Origin: Gammaproteobacteria bacterium
GTDB lineage: Bacteria > Pseudomonadota > Gammaproteobacteria > Pseudomonadales > Azotimanducaceae
Assembly (NCBI GenBank): GCA_026706935.1
Contig: JAPOXV010000019.1
Location: 434,001 to 498,000 of the forward strand
Length of the DNA: 64,000 nt
Reading direction: 5' to 3'
Of this stretch, positions 36,873 to 46,997 are shown one piece after another; positions within the stretch are counted from its first letter, which is position 1, and each line of letters starts with the position of its first letter. Position numbers and translations under genes: made by a program. Under the pieces are notes generated by a model that worked only from the letters and a program-made list of their open reading frames with translations, made no database searches and was not told the DNA's origin.

Positions 36873-37971
36873 GTCTGAATTCCTCTACCTTCGCTTCATC
36901 AAGGTCGATTCCAAGTCCGGGTCGATCCGTGAGATTGACTTCACCGTTCTGCGGAACGACGTGCTCACCATAGATCGCCGCGATGTCATCTAGAGGACCG
37001 GAAAACTCGATCGAGAATTCATGCGGTCGCGTCGCGTTTTGTACCGTCGCGTAGACGTGCATCGATGCCATACTATTAATCCCAGCTTGCGGACTATGTG
37101 GCATCACTGGTTTGTCGAGCACGGTTGCCATGTCGAAGATTCTTTTCACTTCGGATGGTCCACCAGCGCTAAGAATGTCGGGCTGAAGGATGTCTGGATT
37201 GCCAAGCAACACTAAGTGCTCAAACCACCAACGATAGGCATCCTGTTCACCTGCGGAAACCGCAACATCCAGTGCATCCGCAATCTGTTTTAGACCTGGT
37301 AAGTCGTTGTGCGGGATCGGTTCTTCGAAGTGGTCAATACCTAGCTTTTCGAACTTCCTCCCTTGCTGAATCGCCGTAGAGACGGAATAACCGTTGTTCG
37401 CATCGAAACCCAGATACACCTCCGGGGGTAGAAACTCGCGAACGAGTTTGAACATCGCGAAATCCTTAATCGGATCTGCGTCCTGACGCCATCCTTTCCA
37501 ATCCATTCGAATTTTGAACGCGCGATACGATGCATCCCAACCTTCCTTGACCTTCTCGAGCATGTCTTCAGGTTGCATGCGCCAACCCGATCCCACGGAC
37601 CAGTAGAGCGGGATTCGTGTCCGCGCCGCGCCGCCCATCAACGTATAAACAGGTAGACCAGTCTCCTTGCCGAACAGGTCCCAAAGTGCCACGTCGATGA
37701 CGCCTACGACGTTGGCGGGGACACGATACATGCGGTCTTCGTGGCCGAACGTCAGTGTCTCCCAATGTCGCTCGATCTGCAATGGATCTTCGCCGATGAG
37801 AACAGGCTTAATGATGTTCTCTAGATAGGCTTCGAAGACCGATGTCCTCCCGGAACTCGGCGAGCTCGCACCGAATACTTCACTCCAACCTTCAACGCCG
37901 GAGTCAGTTTGGATTCGTACCAGCGTTTTCCTGATTTTTAGCGGTGTAAGCGTAATGTCGGTAATCTTCAT
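36865..37971 (-). CDS. Enolase-superfamily (mandelate racemase/muconate lactonizing) protein
   Basis: Probable acid-sugar dehydratase or racemase, 368 residues. Metal-binding carboxylates are seen in FDANNGY, FEEPIPHND and SAGEQ. The second-strand base is KIR (AFKIRMD) where KxK is usual, and a His in MPHSPQ could be the general acid/base. Arg in place of the second Lys is a departure that affects reaction type. A 367-378-residue length is normal. It lies 82 bases downstream of the metallo-beta-lactamase-fold gene. Confidence 0.87.
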   Translation of the reverse strand: MKITDITLTPLKIRKTLVRIQTDSGVEGWSEVFGASSPSSGRTSVFEAYLENIIKPVLIGEDPLQIERHWETLTFGHEDRMYRVPANVVGVIDVALWDLFGKETGLPVYTLMGGAARTRIPLYWSVGSGWRMQPEDMLEKVKEGWDASYRAFKIRMDWKGWRQDADPIKDFAMFKLVREFLPPEVYLGFDANNGYSVSTAIQQGRKFEKLGIDHFEEPIPHNDLPGLKQIADALDVAVSAGEQDAYRWWFEHLVLLGNPDILQPDILSAGGPSEVKRIFDMATVLDKPVMPHSPQAGINSMASMHVYATVQNATRPHEFSIEFSGPLDDIAAIYGEHVVPQNGEVNLTDRPGLGIDLDEAKVEEFRLK

Positions 37972-38053
37972 TTAGTCATCCAAACTCAATTTTTCGTTCT
38001 TGTAGAAACTGACGACACACCTCAAATATTGGCGTTAACCATGAGACTGTGTA

Positions 38054-39004
38054 CTACTTGGTCAGACTCGTATAGACGCGATTGATAAACCCGAGTGATT
38101 GAGAAACATCTCCGAAGGATTCGTCGAGATCTTCCGTAACGTTTACCGCAAGTACTTCCTGCATCGTTTTACCTTCGTCTATCAATGCCTTCACGCGTTG
38201 GCGCACGAACTTCAACATTTCTATATACGCCGCGACGTCCGCCATATCCGTGACTTCTCCATGTCCAGGAATCACGATCGTGTCTTCGTTCAACTCAGCG
38301 TACACGGTTTCACAGAATCGGATCATCCCGTCAATCGAACCGCCACTATCCACGTCAACAAACGGATAGCCTAGTTTGTTGTACACATCACCGAAATGCA
38401 CTGCATTTTGCTTTCGGAAAATAACAGCGACATCACCAGCCGTGTGGGCGGCACCTGCGTGGATTAGCTCGATATCGCCGCCATTGAAGTGAAACGTCAT
38501 GCGGTCACCGAATGAAATCACCGGTAGCGCATCCGGAGGATACGCTTCTTGCTTGTACTTCGCGATGACCAAGTTGATGATGTTGTCCTTTGCCATCATC
38601 TCAGCAGAATGTTCATGCGCGACGATCCAGCTACCTGCCGGTCCTAGCGCTTTGTTACCATCAGCGTGATCGAAATGCCAATGTGTGTTGATCGCGAAAT
38701 CGATCGCACCACCACCTAGCTCTGCAATAGCATCGTTGACTTTCGGAATCATCTCAGGGAACTGATCGTCGACGACTAACACACCGCTCTTTCCGATCGA
38801 AACAGCAATATTGCCGCCGATTCCAAAGAACACATGCAAACCGTCCGCAACTGTTTGCACTTCGATTGGCGTATCGAAATCCCAAGAAAACGCTTCTTGG
38901 AGCTGCTCGAGGTTCATTGCAGTCTCGTCCGACGTCACATCTTGTGCCGTTCCGCCAATGGAGACTAAGAGCGTTAGTGTCCCTGCGATCAAGCGGTCTC
39001 TCAT
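38054..39004 (-). CDS. Periplasmic metallo-beta-lactamase-fold hydrolase
   Basis: Zinc hydrolase of the metallo-beta-lactamase superfamily. The start at 39004 gives a signal peptide (MRDRLIAGTLTLLVSIGGTAQ), so a periplasmic location; a start at 39037 adds 11 residues and hides it. The zinc motif HWHFDHADGN, then AAHTAGD, HFGD and the distal His in IPGHGEV are in family order. The fold is shared by beta-lactamases, cyclases and glyoxalase II-like enzymes, so substrate is open. About 316 residues from the chosen start. Confidence 0.85.
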   Translation of the reverse strand: MRDRLIAGTLTLLVSIGGTAQDVTSDETAMNLEQLQEAFSWDFDTPIEVQTVADGLHVFFGIGGNIAVSIGKSGVLVVDDQFPEMIPKVNDAIAELGGGAIDFAINTHWHFDHADGNKALGPAGSWIVAHEHSAEMMAKDNIINLVIAKYKQEAYPPDALPVISFGDRMTFHFNGGDIELIHAGAAHTAGDVAVIFRKQNAVHFGDVYNKLGYPFVDVDSGGSIDGMIRFCETVYAELNEDTIVIPGHGEVTDMADVAAYIEMLKFVRQRVKALIDEGKTMQEVLAVNVTEDLDESFGDVSQSLGFINRVYTSLTK

Positions 39005-39549
39005 GTCACTCCAATCGTAAAGTTGATCTCGACTCATTGTATTTTGATGTTCAGTTCCTACATCAAGACAAGCTGCCTTACATAGCGAATCGATACGTAA
39101 TGCAGCGAATACGTTGGTGACTCGACTCTTCGCAATCGAGATTGCAGATCAGATGTCGGTAGCAATTACATAAAGCCGGTGCTTTGTGCAAGACGATGCT
39201 TGGATTTGGCAAATGTCAGATAACTCAGAACCGTAGAAACGACTGCACAAAGTCAATTTGGCTTACTTAAGGAACTTGGCAGTAGAGTGTTCTAAATCTT
39301 CCGCAGATCGACTGAAATCGAAGCTGCTCGTTTTGGTGATGAAGTATCGAATCTGAATACGTCCCCGAACAATCGGAACCCATTCATTGACCGCGTTGTG
39401 AAAACTGTGAGTCGGAAGCCAAACTAAGTAAGCGTTAGGTCCGTTGCGATTGAAACTGCGTACTTTCTAGTCGTACAGCAAGTTGGCGATATTCACACCG
39501 GCTAGAAAAACTCCCTTTCATATTGGGTCTCTATGGCCGTGAGGACCTT
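39005..39549. other. Intergenic region with a gene remnant
   Basis: 545 bases with no intact gene. On the minus strand 39263-39517 carries a protein-like reading frame broken by TAG (listed separately). The rest shows nothing I recognise. A GGAACTT at about 39272 resembles a sigma-E -35 but the spacing to TCTAA is 13, not 16. Confidence 0.4.
39263..39517 (-). pseudogene. Stop-interrupted gene remnant
   Basis: On the minus strand an open frame of 85 codons reads (in part) LAGVNIANLLYD, a TAG stop, then VRSFNRNGPNAYLVWLP, HNAVNEWVPIVRGRIQIRYFI and ends with TAA. The text has natural protein character and the segment after the stop, with H...RGR..IRYFI, is reminiscent of a dioxygenase or cupin tail, but I cannot name the family. 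No start codon with a Shine-Dalgarno was found. A TAG decoded by a suppressor is possible but less likely than decay. Confidence 0.3.
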
Positions 39550-40017
39550 TTACCGGGCTCTGTTGATCACCGCGCGTACTGGATCGAGGGATGAAACGCC
39601 ATCACCCGCGATTTCCCGTTCCGCGAATAGCTTCAGCGCTATCTCGTGGTCAACCAGGATTTGCACAGCGTCGCGCTCCGCCGCCGGCGCTTGCGCCAGC
39701 AAGTCCCGAAAGCGCTCGATGGCTGGATCAAGTATGCCCATCATCCGCTCCATCGCCTCGCGCCAGGGAAGCGCTTCATATAGCTCGAGCGCCGAGTCTA
39801 AAGACCGATGGCTGCTTGCTAAGGGTGGATGGGTGGTATCGGCGACCAAAGGCGCAATCCGGTTTCCGGTGACCTCTTCGAGCTCGGCGAGCACCTGCCA
39901 CTTAGCCTGTTCATCAGAATCATCCGTCGCTACGGCCAACCGCTCAAAGAACGCCTTACCCCATAGCTCACCCTGCCAAGCTTGAAAAATACCTTCCCTG
40001 TAAGCGTCCGTGCCCAT
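39550..40017 (-). CDS. Hypothetical protein, helical (ferritin-like)
   Basis: A 155-residue, mainly helical acidic protein. Segments EAYxx-like WGKAFFERLAVATD, KWQVLAELEEVTGN and QILVDHEIALKLFAEREIAG are spaced like ferritin-like/rubrerythrin-type four-helix bundles, with E and H residues that could be metal ligands. This is a fold guess, not a family match. The gene is G+C-richer than its neighbours, with many GCC/GCG/CTG codons. It lies 30 bases downstream of the ArsC-family gene and is probably co-transcribed. Confidence 0.65.
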   Translation of the reverse strand: MGTDAYREGIFQAWQGELWGKAFFERLAVATDDSDEQAKWQVLAELEEVTGNRIAPLVADTTHPPLASSHRSLDSALELYEALPWREAMERMMGILDPAIERFRDLLAQAPAAERDAVQILVDHEIALKLFAEREIAGDGVSSLDPVRAVINRAR

Positions 40018-40047
40018 ACTTGCCTTCTCGCTTGACGCGTAACCCTG

Positions 40048-40398
40048 TTAGAGTAGCTCCTCGACCTTTTCCGACGGTCGCCCAATGACCGCTCGCTCGC
40101 CGCGCACAGCGATTGGTCGCTGCATCAGACGCGGATGCTCGACAAGTAGCTTCACAACGGCATCAACGGTAGTGTAGTTCGCTGCATCAAGACCGAGATC
40201 CTTGAAGTTCTTGTCCTTGCGGACTAAACCTGCCGGTACTACATCGACCCTGTCGGCTATCCAACGGAGAGTTTCCTCATCCAGTGGGGTCTCGAGATAG
40301 GTAATGACATCGAACTCGACGTCTCGCGCACGCAGAATATCCAACGCTCCGCGCGATTTGCCTCACCCGGGGTTGTGGTAGAGCTTGATGCGATCCAT
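40048..40398 (-). CDS. ArsC-family reductase, candidate selenoprotein (in-frame TGA)
   Basis: A 116-residue ArsC/Spx-family thioredoxin-fold protein if a TGA codon is read through. The frame begins at ATG 40398 with GGAG about 7-10 bases upstream. It reads MDRIKLYHNPG, then TGA (plus-strand bases 40363-40365), then GKSRGALDILRARD. The TGA is codon 12 and falls exactly at the catalytic cysteine of ArsC (HNPxC). The rest is canonical, including LMQRPIAVRGERAVIGRPSEKVEELL. A hairpin with GG in its apical loop begins 7 bases after the TGA, as in bacterial SECIS elements. Reading from TTG 40344 would omit the active site. Likely role: glutathione/glutaredoxin-linked arsenate or related reduction; Sec is inferred. 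Confidence 0.75.
40324..40356 (-). promoter_or_regulatory. SECIS-like hairpin following the TGA codon
   Basis: On the minus strand, 6 bases after the TGA, TCGCGCG (40356-40350) pairs with TGCGCGA (40330-40324). A 2/1-base internal loop separates it from GCG paired with TGC. The 10-base apical loop is TTGGATATTC and contains GG. This position, size and loop fit bacterial SECIS elements read by SelB. The stem must also code for protein, which constrains it. Confidence 0.55.
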
Positions 40399-40779
40399 GA
40401 ACTTCTCCGTCTTTACTACGTTAAGCAGACTATTCGACTACTTGGGAATGTCAACGTCACCGAGTCCGAAGAGCACCCCACTCGAACGATTAGTCTTCCG
40501 GGCACTACCCGACCGGCGTCAAGATTGTACCAGTGGCATAGCGCAGATAGTCAGCGACTCTAGTCCGTCTTCGACTTGTATTCGATCACTCGTACTCGGC
40601 GCAAGGATGTGTTTCGAAAGGGTAATCCGCGCATCCCGAATTTCGACCACAATGTCCTTCCCTACGCAATAGATTGGCATTTAGCGCTTATAGCATTCAG
40701 TTCCGAGCGCGCTTCTCACAGTCCGAACGCTTCGGCAAGCTCTACACGTATATGAATGTCCAAAGTCTGACGAATGAAG
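40399..40779. other. Intergenic region
   Basis: 381 bases between the ArsC-family and DUF899 genes. No firm gene. A 53-codon minus-strand frame at 40519-40680 (starts MPIYCVGKDIVVEIRDARI) looks protein-like but has no Shine-Dalgarno and no recognisable family, so it is not called. The ArsC operon promoter should lie in the part next to 40399. Confidence 0.4.
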
Positions 40780-41382
40780 TCAGTCCACGACATTTTTTCC
40801 ACCGTCAGATAGTCGCTCAGGAGGCGACCAATATCGGAACTGCGGCGTCCAGTTCTCCTCATTCAATCCCGCTAACGCCAAAACATGCCAGAGTGAACAG
40901 TAAATATCTCCCGGACCGAACACACAGTTGTTTTTCTTATAGATTTTGCCTTCTCTGCGTTCGTACATCGAAGCGCCAGGACAGTTTTCATATTCGGCGG
41001 AAACGTTGTGCTCGTTCATGTAGTCGCTGTTTCTGTGCGACGCGAGCTTGAACCGCCATCCGCGTGAGTTCGCAAACTTCCGTTGTGTGTCTGGATCATC
41101 TCCCGACACGAGGACGACTCCCATTGCGTCCTCCAAGTGGCCGATGAAGCCGTTCAGTCCGTCTGCCCACACGGTACAGTATCGACACCCTTCACCCATG
41201 TTGTGAATGACAAAGAGCTTGTCTTTATTGCCGAAGAGGTCGCTCAATGTGATCGTTCCATTCTCTGTCTCGAAAACGTGGTTCGCGACTTCTTCGGGTT
41301 CGGTCGACGCCAGAAGCTCATTTAGCTTACCAATGGACTCTGAGATCTCCTCGTAGAGTGCTTGGATTTCGACTTGGCTCAT
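40780..41382 (-). CDS. DUF899 thioredoxin-like protein
   Basis: A 200-residue thioredoxin-fold protein of the DUF899 (AhpC/TSA-like) type. The redox motif is in HNMGEGCRYCTVWADG, followed by VSGDDPDTQRKFANSRGWRFKLAS and a tail motif FGPGDIYCSLWHVLALAGLNEENWTPQF, typical of the family. Two Cys of GCRYC could form the active disulfide. It lies upstream of the groEL terminator and is not linked by transcription to groEL. Confidence 0.85.
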   Translation of the reverse strand: MSQVEIQALYEEISESIGKLNELLASTEPEEVANHVFETENGTITLSDLFGNKDKLFVIHNMGEGCRYCTVWADGLNGFIGHLEDAMGVVLVSGDDPDTQRKFANSRGWRFKLASHRNSDYMNEHNVSAEYENCPGASMYERREGKIYKKNNCVFGPGDIYCSLWHVLALAGLNEENWTPQFRYWSPPERLSDGGKNVVD

Positions 41383-41504
41383 CTAACTATTCAACGCTTC
41401 GGTCATTTCTACTGATTTTATTGTGACGATTTGCGGCTTTTTGGTGTTGTATCAGCTACCATGAACTTGCTGTTTTATCTCGCGACAATGACAAGATAGG
41501 AACA

Positions 41505-41535
41505 TAAAAAAAGGGCTCGCTTTCACGAGCCCTTT
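41505..41535 (-). terminator. Rho-independent terminator of groESL
   Basis: On the minus strand AAAGGGCTCG and CGAGCCCTTT form a 10-base-pair stem around a 6-base loop (GTGAAAG-type), followed by a run of seven Us. It sits about 68 bases past the groEL stop codon and is the cleanest terminator in the window. Confidence 0.9.
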
Positions 41536-41602
41536 CTTCTGTAGCGAAGTGTTCTGGTCGGAACACTCACTTAGATCAAATCAAGCGACCAAGTCACTTA
41601 AT

Positions 41603-43264
<1,662 letters not shown>

Positions 43265-43552
43265 TTATTCAATGACGCCGAAAATTTCAGATTCGGAGAG
43301 AATCAAATACTCTTCTTCTTGGATTTTGACGGTGCTTCCACCATACTGCCCAAAGATGACTTTGTCGCCGACCTTGACGTCAAGCGGTCGAACGTCGCCA
43401 CTATCCAGGATCTTTCCAGGTCCGACAGCCTGTACCGTGCCTTGTGACGGTTTTTCGTTCGCTGTGTCCGGCAAAACGATGCCACCGGCGGATACGGCCT
43501 CGTCCTCGTCACGTGTCACGACGACACGATCATGAAGGGGTCGAATATTCAT
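43265..43552 (-). CDS. groS: Co-chaperonin GroES
   Basis: Heptameric lid of the GroEL cage. Start 43552 gives [12 protein letters not shown], the canonical N-terminus, and 95 residues; an ATG four codons earlier (43564) would add MRIS with no family support. The mobile loop ([18 protein letters not shown]) and [13 protein letters not shown]-like core are conventional. The CIRCE operator lies 71 bases upstream. Confidence 0.97.
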   Translation of the reverse strand: MNIRPLHDRVVVTRDEDEAVSAGGIVLPDTANEKPSQGTVQAVGPGKILDSGDVRPLDVKVGDKVIFGQYGGSTVKIQEEEYLILSESEIFGVIE

Positions 43553-43622
43553 CGATATCCTCAATGGTTGATAAAGTTTGTGTTCCCTACTTAGTGCATC
43601 GCAGCAACTAAGCGCGCATATT

Positions 43623-43649
43623 TTAGCACTCGAATACTAAGACTGCTAA
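43623..43649 (-). promoter_or_regulatory. CIRCE element (HrcA operator) for groESL
   Basis: Reads TTAGCACTC, 9 bases (GAATACTAA), GACTGCTAA. CIRCE is TTAGCACTC-N9-GAGTGCTAA, so one base differs (C for G at 43643). It is 71 bases upstream of groES and 24 bases upstream of the divergent alkyltransferase-like gene. A TAAAAT on the minus strand overlaps its proximal arm, the expected position for a -10. Confidence 0.88.
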
Positions 43650-43672
43650 TTTTTGGCAGTTAAAGATCATGA

Positions 43673-43993
43673 TTGCTAACAATTGGTGATGAATTGGACG
43701 AAGAAGCAACAAATACGATCAAGTGGATCATCGAGTCGATCCCTTGTCGAACCGTAGCGACGTATGGGCAGATAGCTGAATTGGCAGGTCTTCCTCGAAG
43801 GGCACGCCTTGTCGCGCGAGTTCTGAGCACGTCCGACGACTCAGATTGTCTACCTTGGCATCGTGTCATTAGAGCAGATGGTCGAATCGCGCCTCGACCA
43901 TCGGCACACCTACAGATGGAACGACTTCGCGCGGAAGGCGTCGCTGTTGTGGACGGTAAAGTGAACCTATCGAAGTATCAGTGGCAAGCGTAG
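43673..43993 (+). CDS. Alkyltransferase-like protein (ATL, MGMT-related)
   Basis: Binds O6-alkylguanine lesions and hands them to nucleotide excision repair; it has no methyltransferase activity. It has 106 residues. The MGMT active-site motif PCHR is PWHRVI here with Trp62 in place of Cys, the defining ATL feature (YbaZ/Atl1). The helix-turn-helix YGQIAELAGLPRRARLVARVL and the RLRAEGV tail are conserved. Transcribed divergently from groES across the CIRCE element. Confidence 0.92.
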   Translation: MLTIGDELDEEATNTIKWIIESIPCRTVATYGQIAELAGLPRRARLVARVLSTSDDSDCLPWHRVIRADGRIAPRPSAHLQMERLRAEGVAVVDGKVNLSKYQWQA

Positions 43994-44125
43994 ACGTTAT
44001 AGAAGCACACGTCGAATCGATAATTTGTCGCTTAAAAATCGCGCTATTGGATTCTCATCCCAGAATTCGATGCTACGAAGTTTCATCGGCTGAATTAATA
44101 CACCTTAAGCAAAACGACCAACTCG

Positions 44126-46873
44126 ATGCACACCAAACGTCCTAGCCGACACGTTATTCGCTCCTTACTTTCGTTTGCGATCGCTTCGTGGCATTTAGCA
44201 AGCGGAGCATCTGACACCGAACACACCGATGGCGAGTCGGAACCAACGTACGAACACATCGAGGAACTCATCGCTGTTGGCACACGACACCAGTCGCGTT
44301 CTCATACGGAAAGCGTCGTCCCTGTGGATTCATTTACGGAGAACGACCTTGATTCAGTGCACTCGTCAGACATGATCGAAGTTCTGTCACACATCGTCCC
44401 TTCGTTCTCGGTTCGGCGGCACCCTATTTCAGATGGCGCGTCGTTTGTTAGACCTACTCACGTCCGAAACCTAGAACCACATCACACGCTGGTACTCGTC
44501 AATCACAAACGTAGACATAAGGCCGCGTTCATGCAAGTCGGCGGATGGGGTGCGCACGGGAGCGATATCGGTGCATTACCTAGTATCGCAATCAAATCTG
44601 TTGAAATCCTACGAGATGGAGCAGCGGCACAATACGGTTCAGATGCGATTGCCGGTGTGATCAACTTCAATCTGCGCGAAAGTATCGGAGAGTCCATGCT
44701 CAGAGCTCGCCTCGGCCAATACGGAGTCGGCGACGGGACAGAAACCATACTTGAGGGTTACATTGGTCGTGATGTAACCTCGAATGGATACATCACGGCG
44801 AGCTTTCAACTTGCAGACGCTGAACCAACGAGTCGTTCGCAACACTACGATATCAGCATCGCAGGAACAGGCGTACTACCTCACGAAGCCGTCGATGCAA
44901 TACTCATCGACGAAGATAGAACCTACTACGGACCAGACGCGTACACCTACGTTTATGACAGTAACGGTACGCTAATTGGCGTTACGTTGGAACCCGACGG
45001 CGTTCCCGACGATCTCGACACCAGCTACCGAGATCATTTTGAGTCGGTAGGAGGGAATCGACTGATAAAGAGTCCCGCTCAGATTTGGGGACGCCCGACC
45101 CGTCGACAGCACGCGTCGTTAGTCAATTTCGGTCTAAACGATGTCGGTCATTGGGATATCTACGGATTCGCGAACTACACCACAAAAGATCAAACGGGCG
45201 GCTTTTTCTATCGGCGACCAGGAATTAGCGTGTTCCGCCCAGTGCGTTTGCAGGATGGTTCGATTTTCGACGTACGTCAGTCGTTTTATCCTGCTGGATT
45301 TACGCCTCAGTTCTCGGGATTTTCGAAGGAGGCAGCATTTTCGGTTGGCGTACAACGTGAATTAGGCACTGATTGGGCCGTCGATCTATCCCTCAATTCA
45401 GGTCGGAGCTTGATCGAATACAGCATTGCGAATACCCTCAATCCTTCACTCGGTCCCCAGTCACCCACAAGCTTTCGCCCCGGAGACTTAGCAAATCAAG
45501 AGGTCACGTTAAATGCAGATTTCACGGGCACAATTCAACTCGGATCAATCGATCCCGTCAGTCTTGCCTTAGGCATCGAACGTAGAGCCGAGCAATATGA
45601 AATCAAAGCCGGTGATCCAGCATCATATGAACTAGGTCCGTTTGGTTCGCGTGATCCGTTCAATTTCGAGATTACCCAAGCAGAGGTTGATGCTGATCCG
45701 ACCGACACCCTCACAATGCTCGAATGCCGAATCCCAGGTTTACGGACGACAGGTTCTCTATGTCCCAAAGGCGATCCGATCAACAATACGTTACCGATCG
45801 GCTCGAATGGTTTTCCAGGTTACTCACCGCTATATGCAACGGTTCAATCAAGAAATAGCTACGGACTCTACCTCGACGGAGAATCGAGTCTGACAGCGGA
45901 CTTGCTGGTTAATGGCGCGTTACGTTTCGAGAACTTTGAGGATTTTGGTGATATAGTGGTCTGGAAACTAGCCGCCAAATTTCAAGCCAGCAGAGCGATA
46001 AATCTACGAGGTTCGATGGGGACAGGTTTCCGTGCGCCCAGTACTGGTCAGCTTTCGACCACGAACGTTTCCACCCGGATTGCTCCTGATGGATCGCCCG
46101 AAGCAGTCGGTCTGTTTCCTGCAACGCATCCAGCGTCCATGTTATTCGGCAGCAACGCGCTCTTACCCGAGCGATCAACATCGTTTACGTTAGGCGTTAC
46201 GATCAACTCGTCAAGATTTGGCGACATCACGCTGGATACATACTCTACGGATATCGACGATCGATTGATCTTAGCGTCGGGATTCGAAGTCGGTCCTGCC
46301 GAACGCGTACAACTCGTTGAGCTAGCCGTTCCTGGCGCGCTCGATATTGGACGAGTGTCGTTCTTCACGAACGATGTGAATACTCGAACGACTGGAGTGG
46401 ATTTGACAGGGTATTTTCAATTCGATACGCGATTTGGTACGACTTCGCTATCGTGGCTTACGAATTTCAATCAAACCGAAATAACACGTCGTGGCACTTT
46501 CATCGATGACGAAGGGGTTTTTGACATTGAGAATGGCACGCCATCGCGTCGAACGACCGTTACTGCGACCAATACGTGGCGCATTTTCGATTTCCTAATT
46601 CGAGTGCGCGAATATGGACCTTATAAAAACGCGAACAACCCAACTTTACAGGAGATTCAGTCATTCAATGCTGAGTACTTCGTTGATGTTGCGAGCACGA
46701 TCAGTTTCAACAACGGAATGCAGCTCGAATTCGGTGTCGAGAACGTGTTTGATAACTATCCTGCACGAGGGCAATTCGAGTCGTGTTGCGGACGAATCTA
46801 CAGAAGTGACTCGATCGTACCGTGGCAAGGTTCTCTCTTCTATCTCCAATTGGAGACGCCATTTGGTCAGTAG
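44126..46873 (+). CDS. TonB-dependent outer-membrane receptor
   Basis: Outer-membrane active transporter, 915 residues, with a signal sequence of about 30 residues. The plug domain contains SDMIEVLSHIVPSFSV and RDGAAAQYGSDAIAGVINFNLRES. The barrel contains repeated amphipathic strands and GTGFRAPSTGQLS, and the C-terminal FGVENVFDNYP box. The chain ends in FYLQLETPFGQ rather than with an aromatic residue, which is atypical for BamA recognition. Ligand is unknown. Confidence 0.9.
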   Translation: MHTKRPSRHVIRSLLSFAIASWHLASGASDTEHTDGESEPTYEHIEELIAVGTRHQSRSHTESVVPVDSFTENDLDSVHSSDMIEVLSHIVPSFSVRRHPISDGASFVRPTHVRNLEPHHTLVLVNHKRRHKAAFMQVGGWGAHGSDIGALPSIAIKSVEILRDGAAAQYGSDAIAGVINFNLRESIGESMLRARLGQYGVGDGTETILEGYIGRDVTSNGYITASFQLADAEPTSRSQHYDISIAGTGVLPHEAVDAILIDEDRTYYGPDAYTYVYDSNGTLIGVTLEPDGVPDDLDTSYRDHFESVGGNRLIKSPAQIWGRPTRRQHASLVNFGLNDVGHWDIYGFANYTTKDQTGGFFYRRPGISVFRPVRLQDGSIFDVRQSFYPAGFTPQFSGFSKEAAFSVGVQRELGTDWAVDLSLNSGRSLIEYSIANTLNPSLGPQSPTSFRPGDLANQEVTLNADFTGTIQLGSIDPVSLALGIERRAEQYEIKAGDPASYELGPFGSRDPFNFEITQAEVDADPTDTLTMLECRIPGLRTTGSLCPKGDPINNTLPIGSNGFPGYSPLYATVQSRNSYGLYLDGESSLTADLLVNGALRFENFEDFGDIVVWKLAAKFQASRAINLRGSMGTGFRAPSTGQLSTTNVSTRIAPDGSPEAVGLFPATHPASMLFGSNALLPERSTSFTLGVTINSSRFGDITLDTYSTDIDDRLILASGFEVGPAERVQLVELAVPGALDIGRVSFFTNDVNTRTTGVDLTGYFQFDTRFGTTSLSWLTNFNQTEITRRGTFIDDEGVFDIENGTPSRRTTVTATNTWRIFDFLIRVREYGPYKNANNPTLQEIQSFNAEYFVDVASTISFNNGMQLEFGVENVFDNYPARGQFESCCGRIYRSDSIVPWQGSLFYLQLETPFGQ

Positions 46874-46997
46874 CTCAACGTGTGATCCACGATATCGAGC
46901 CATATGTGGCGACTGGACACAGATACGGGACGAAAGTCGCACTTCTTGGTCTCAGGATATGACGCTTTGAATCCAGTCCCCAGCGAGCCGCCTATTC

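Noticed and set aside
39271-39298. GGAACTT ... TCTAA sigma-E-like promoter
   Set aside because: Spacer to TCTAA is 13 instead of 16 and no gene lies appropriately downstream on that strand.
40048-40344. 98-residue ArsC fragment from a TTG start
   Set aside because: This reading omits the active site. The upstream in-frame codons with the TGA at the catalytic position give a complete protein, so I call the longer gene.
40519-40680. 53-codon minus-strand frame starting MPIYCVGKDIVV
   Set aside because: Protein-like text but no Shine-Dalgarno, no recognised family and no close neighbour to support it; mentioned in the intergenic entry only.
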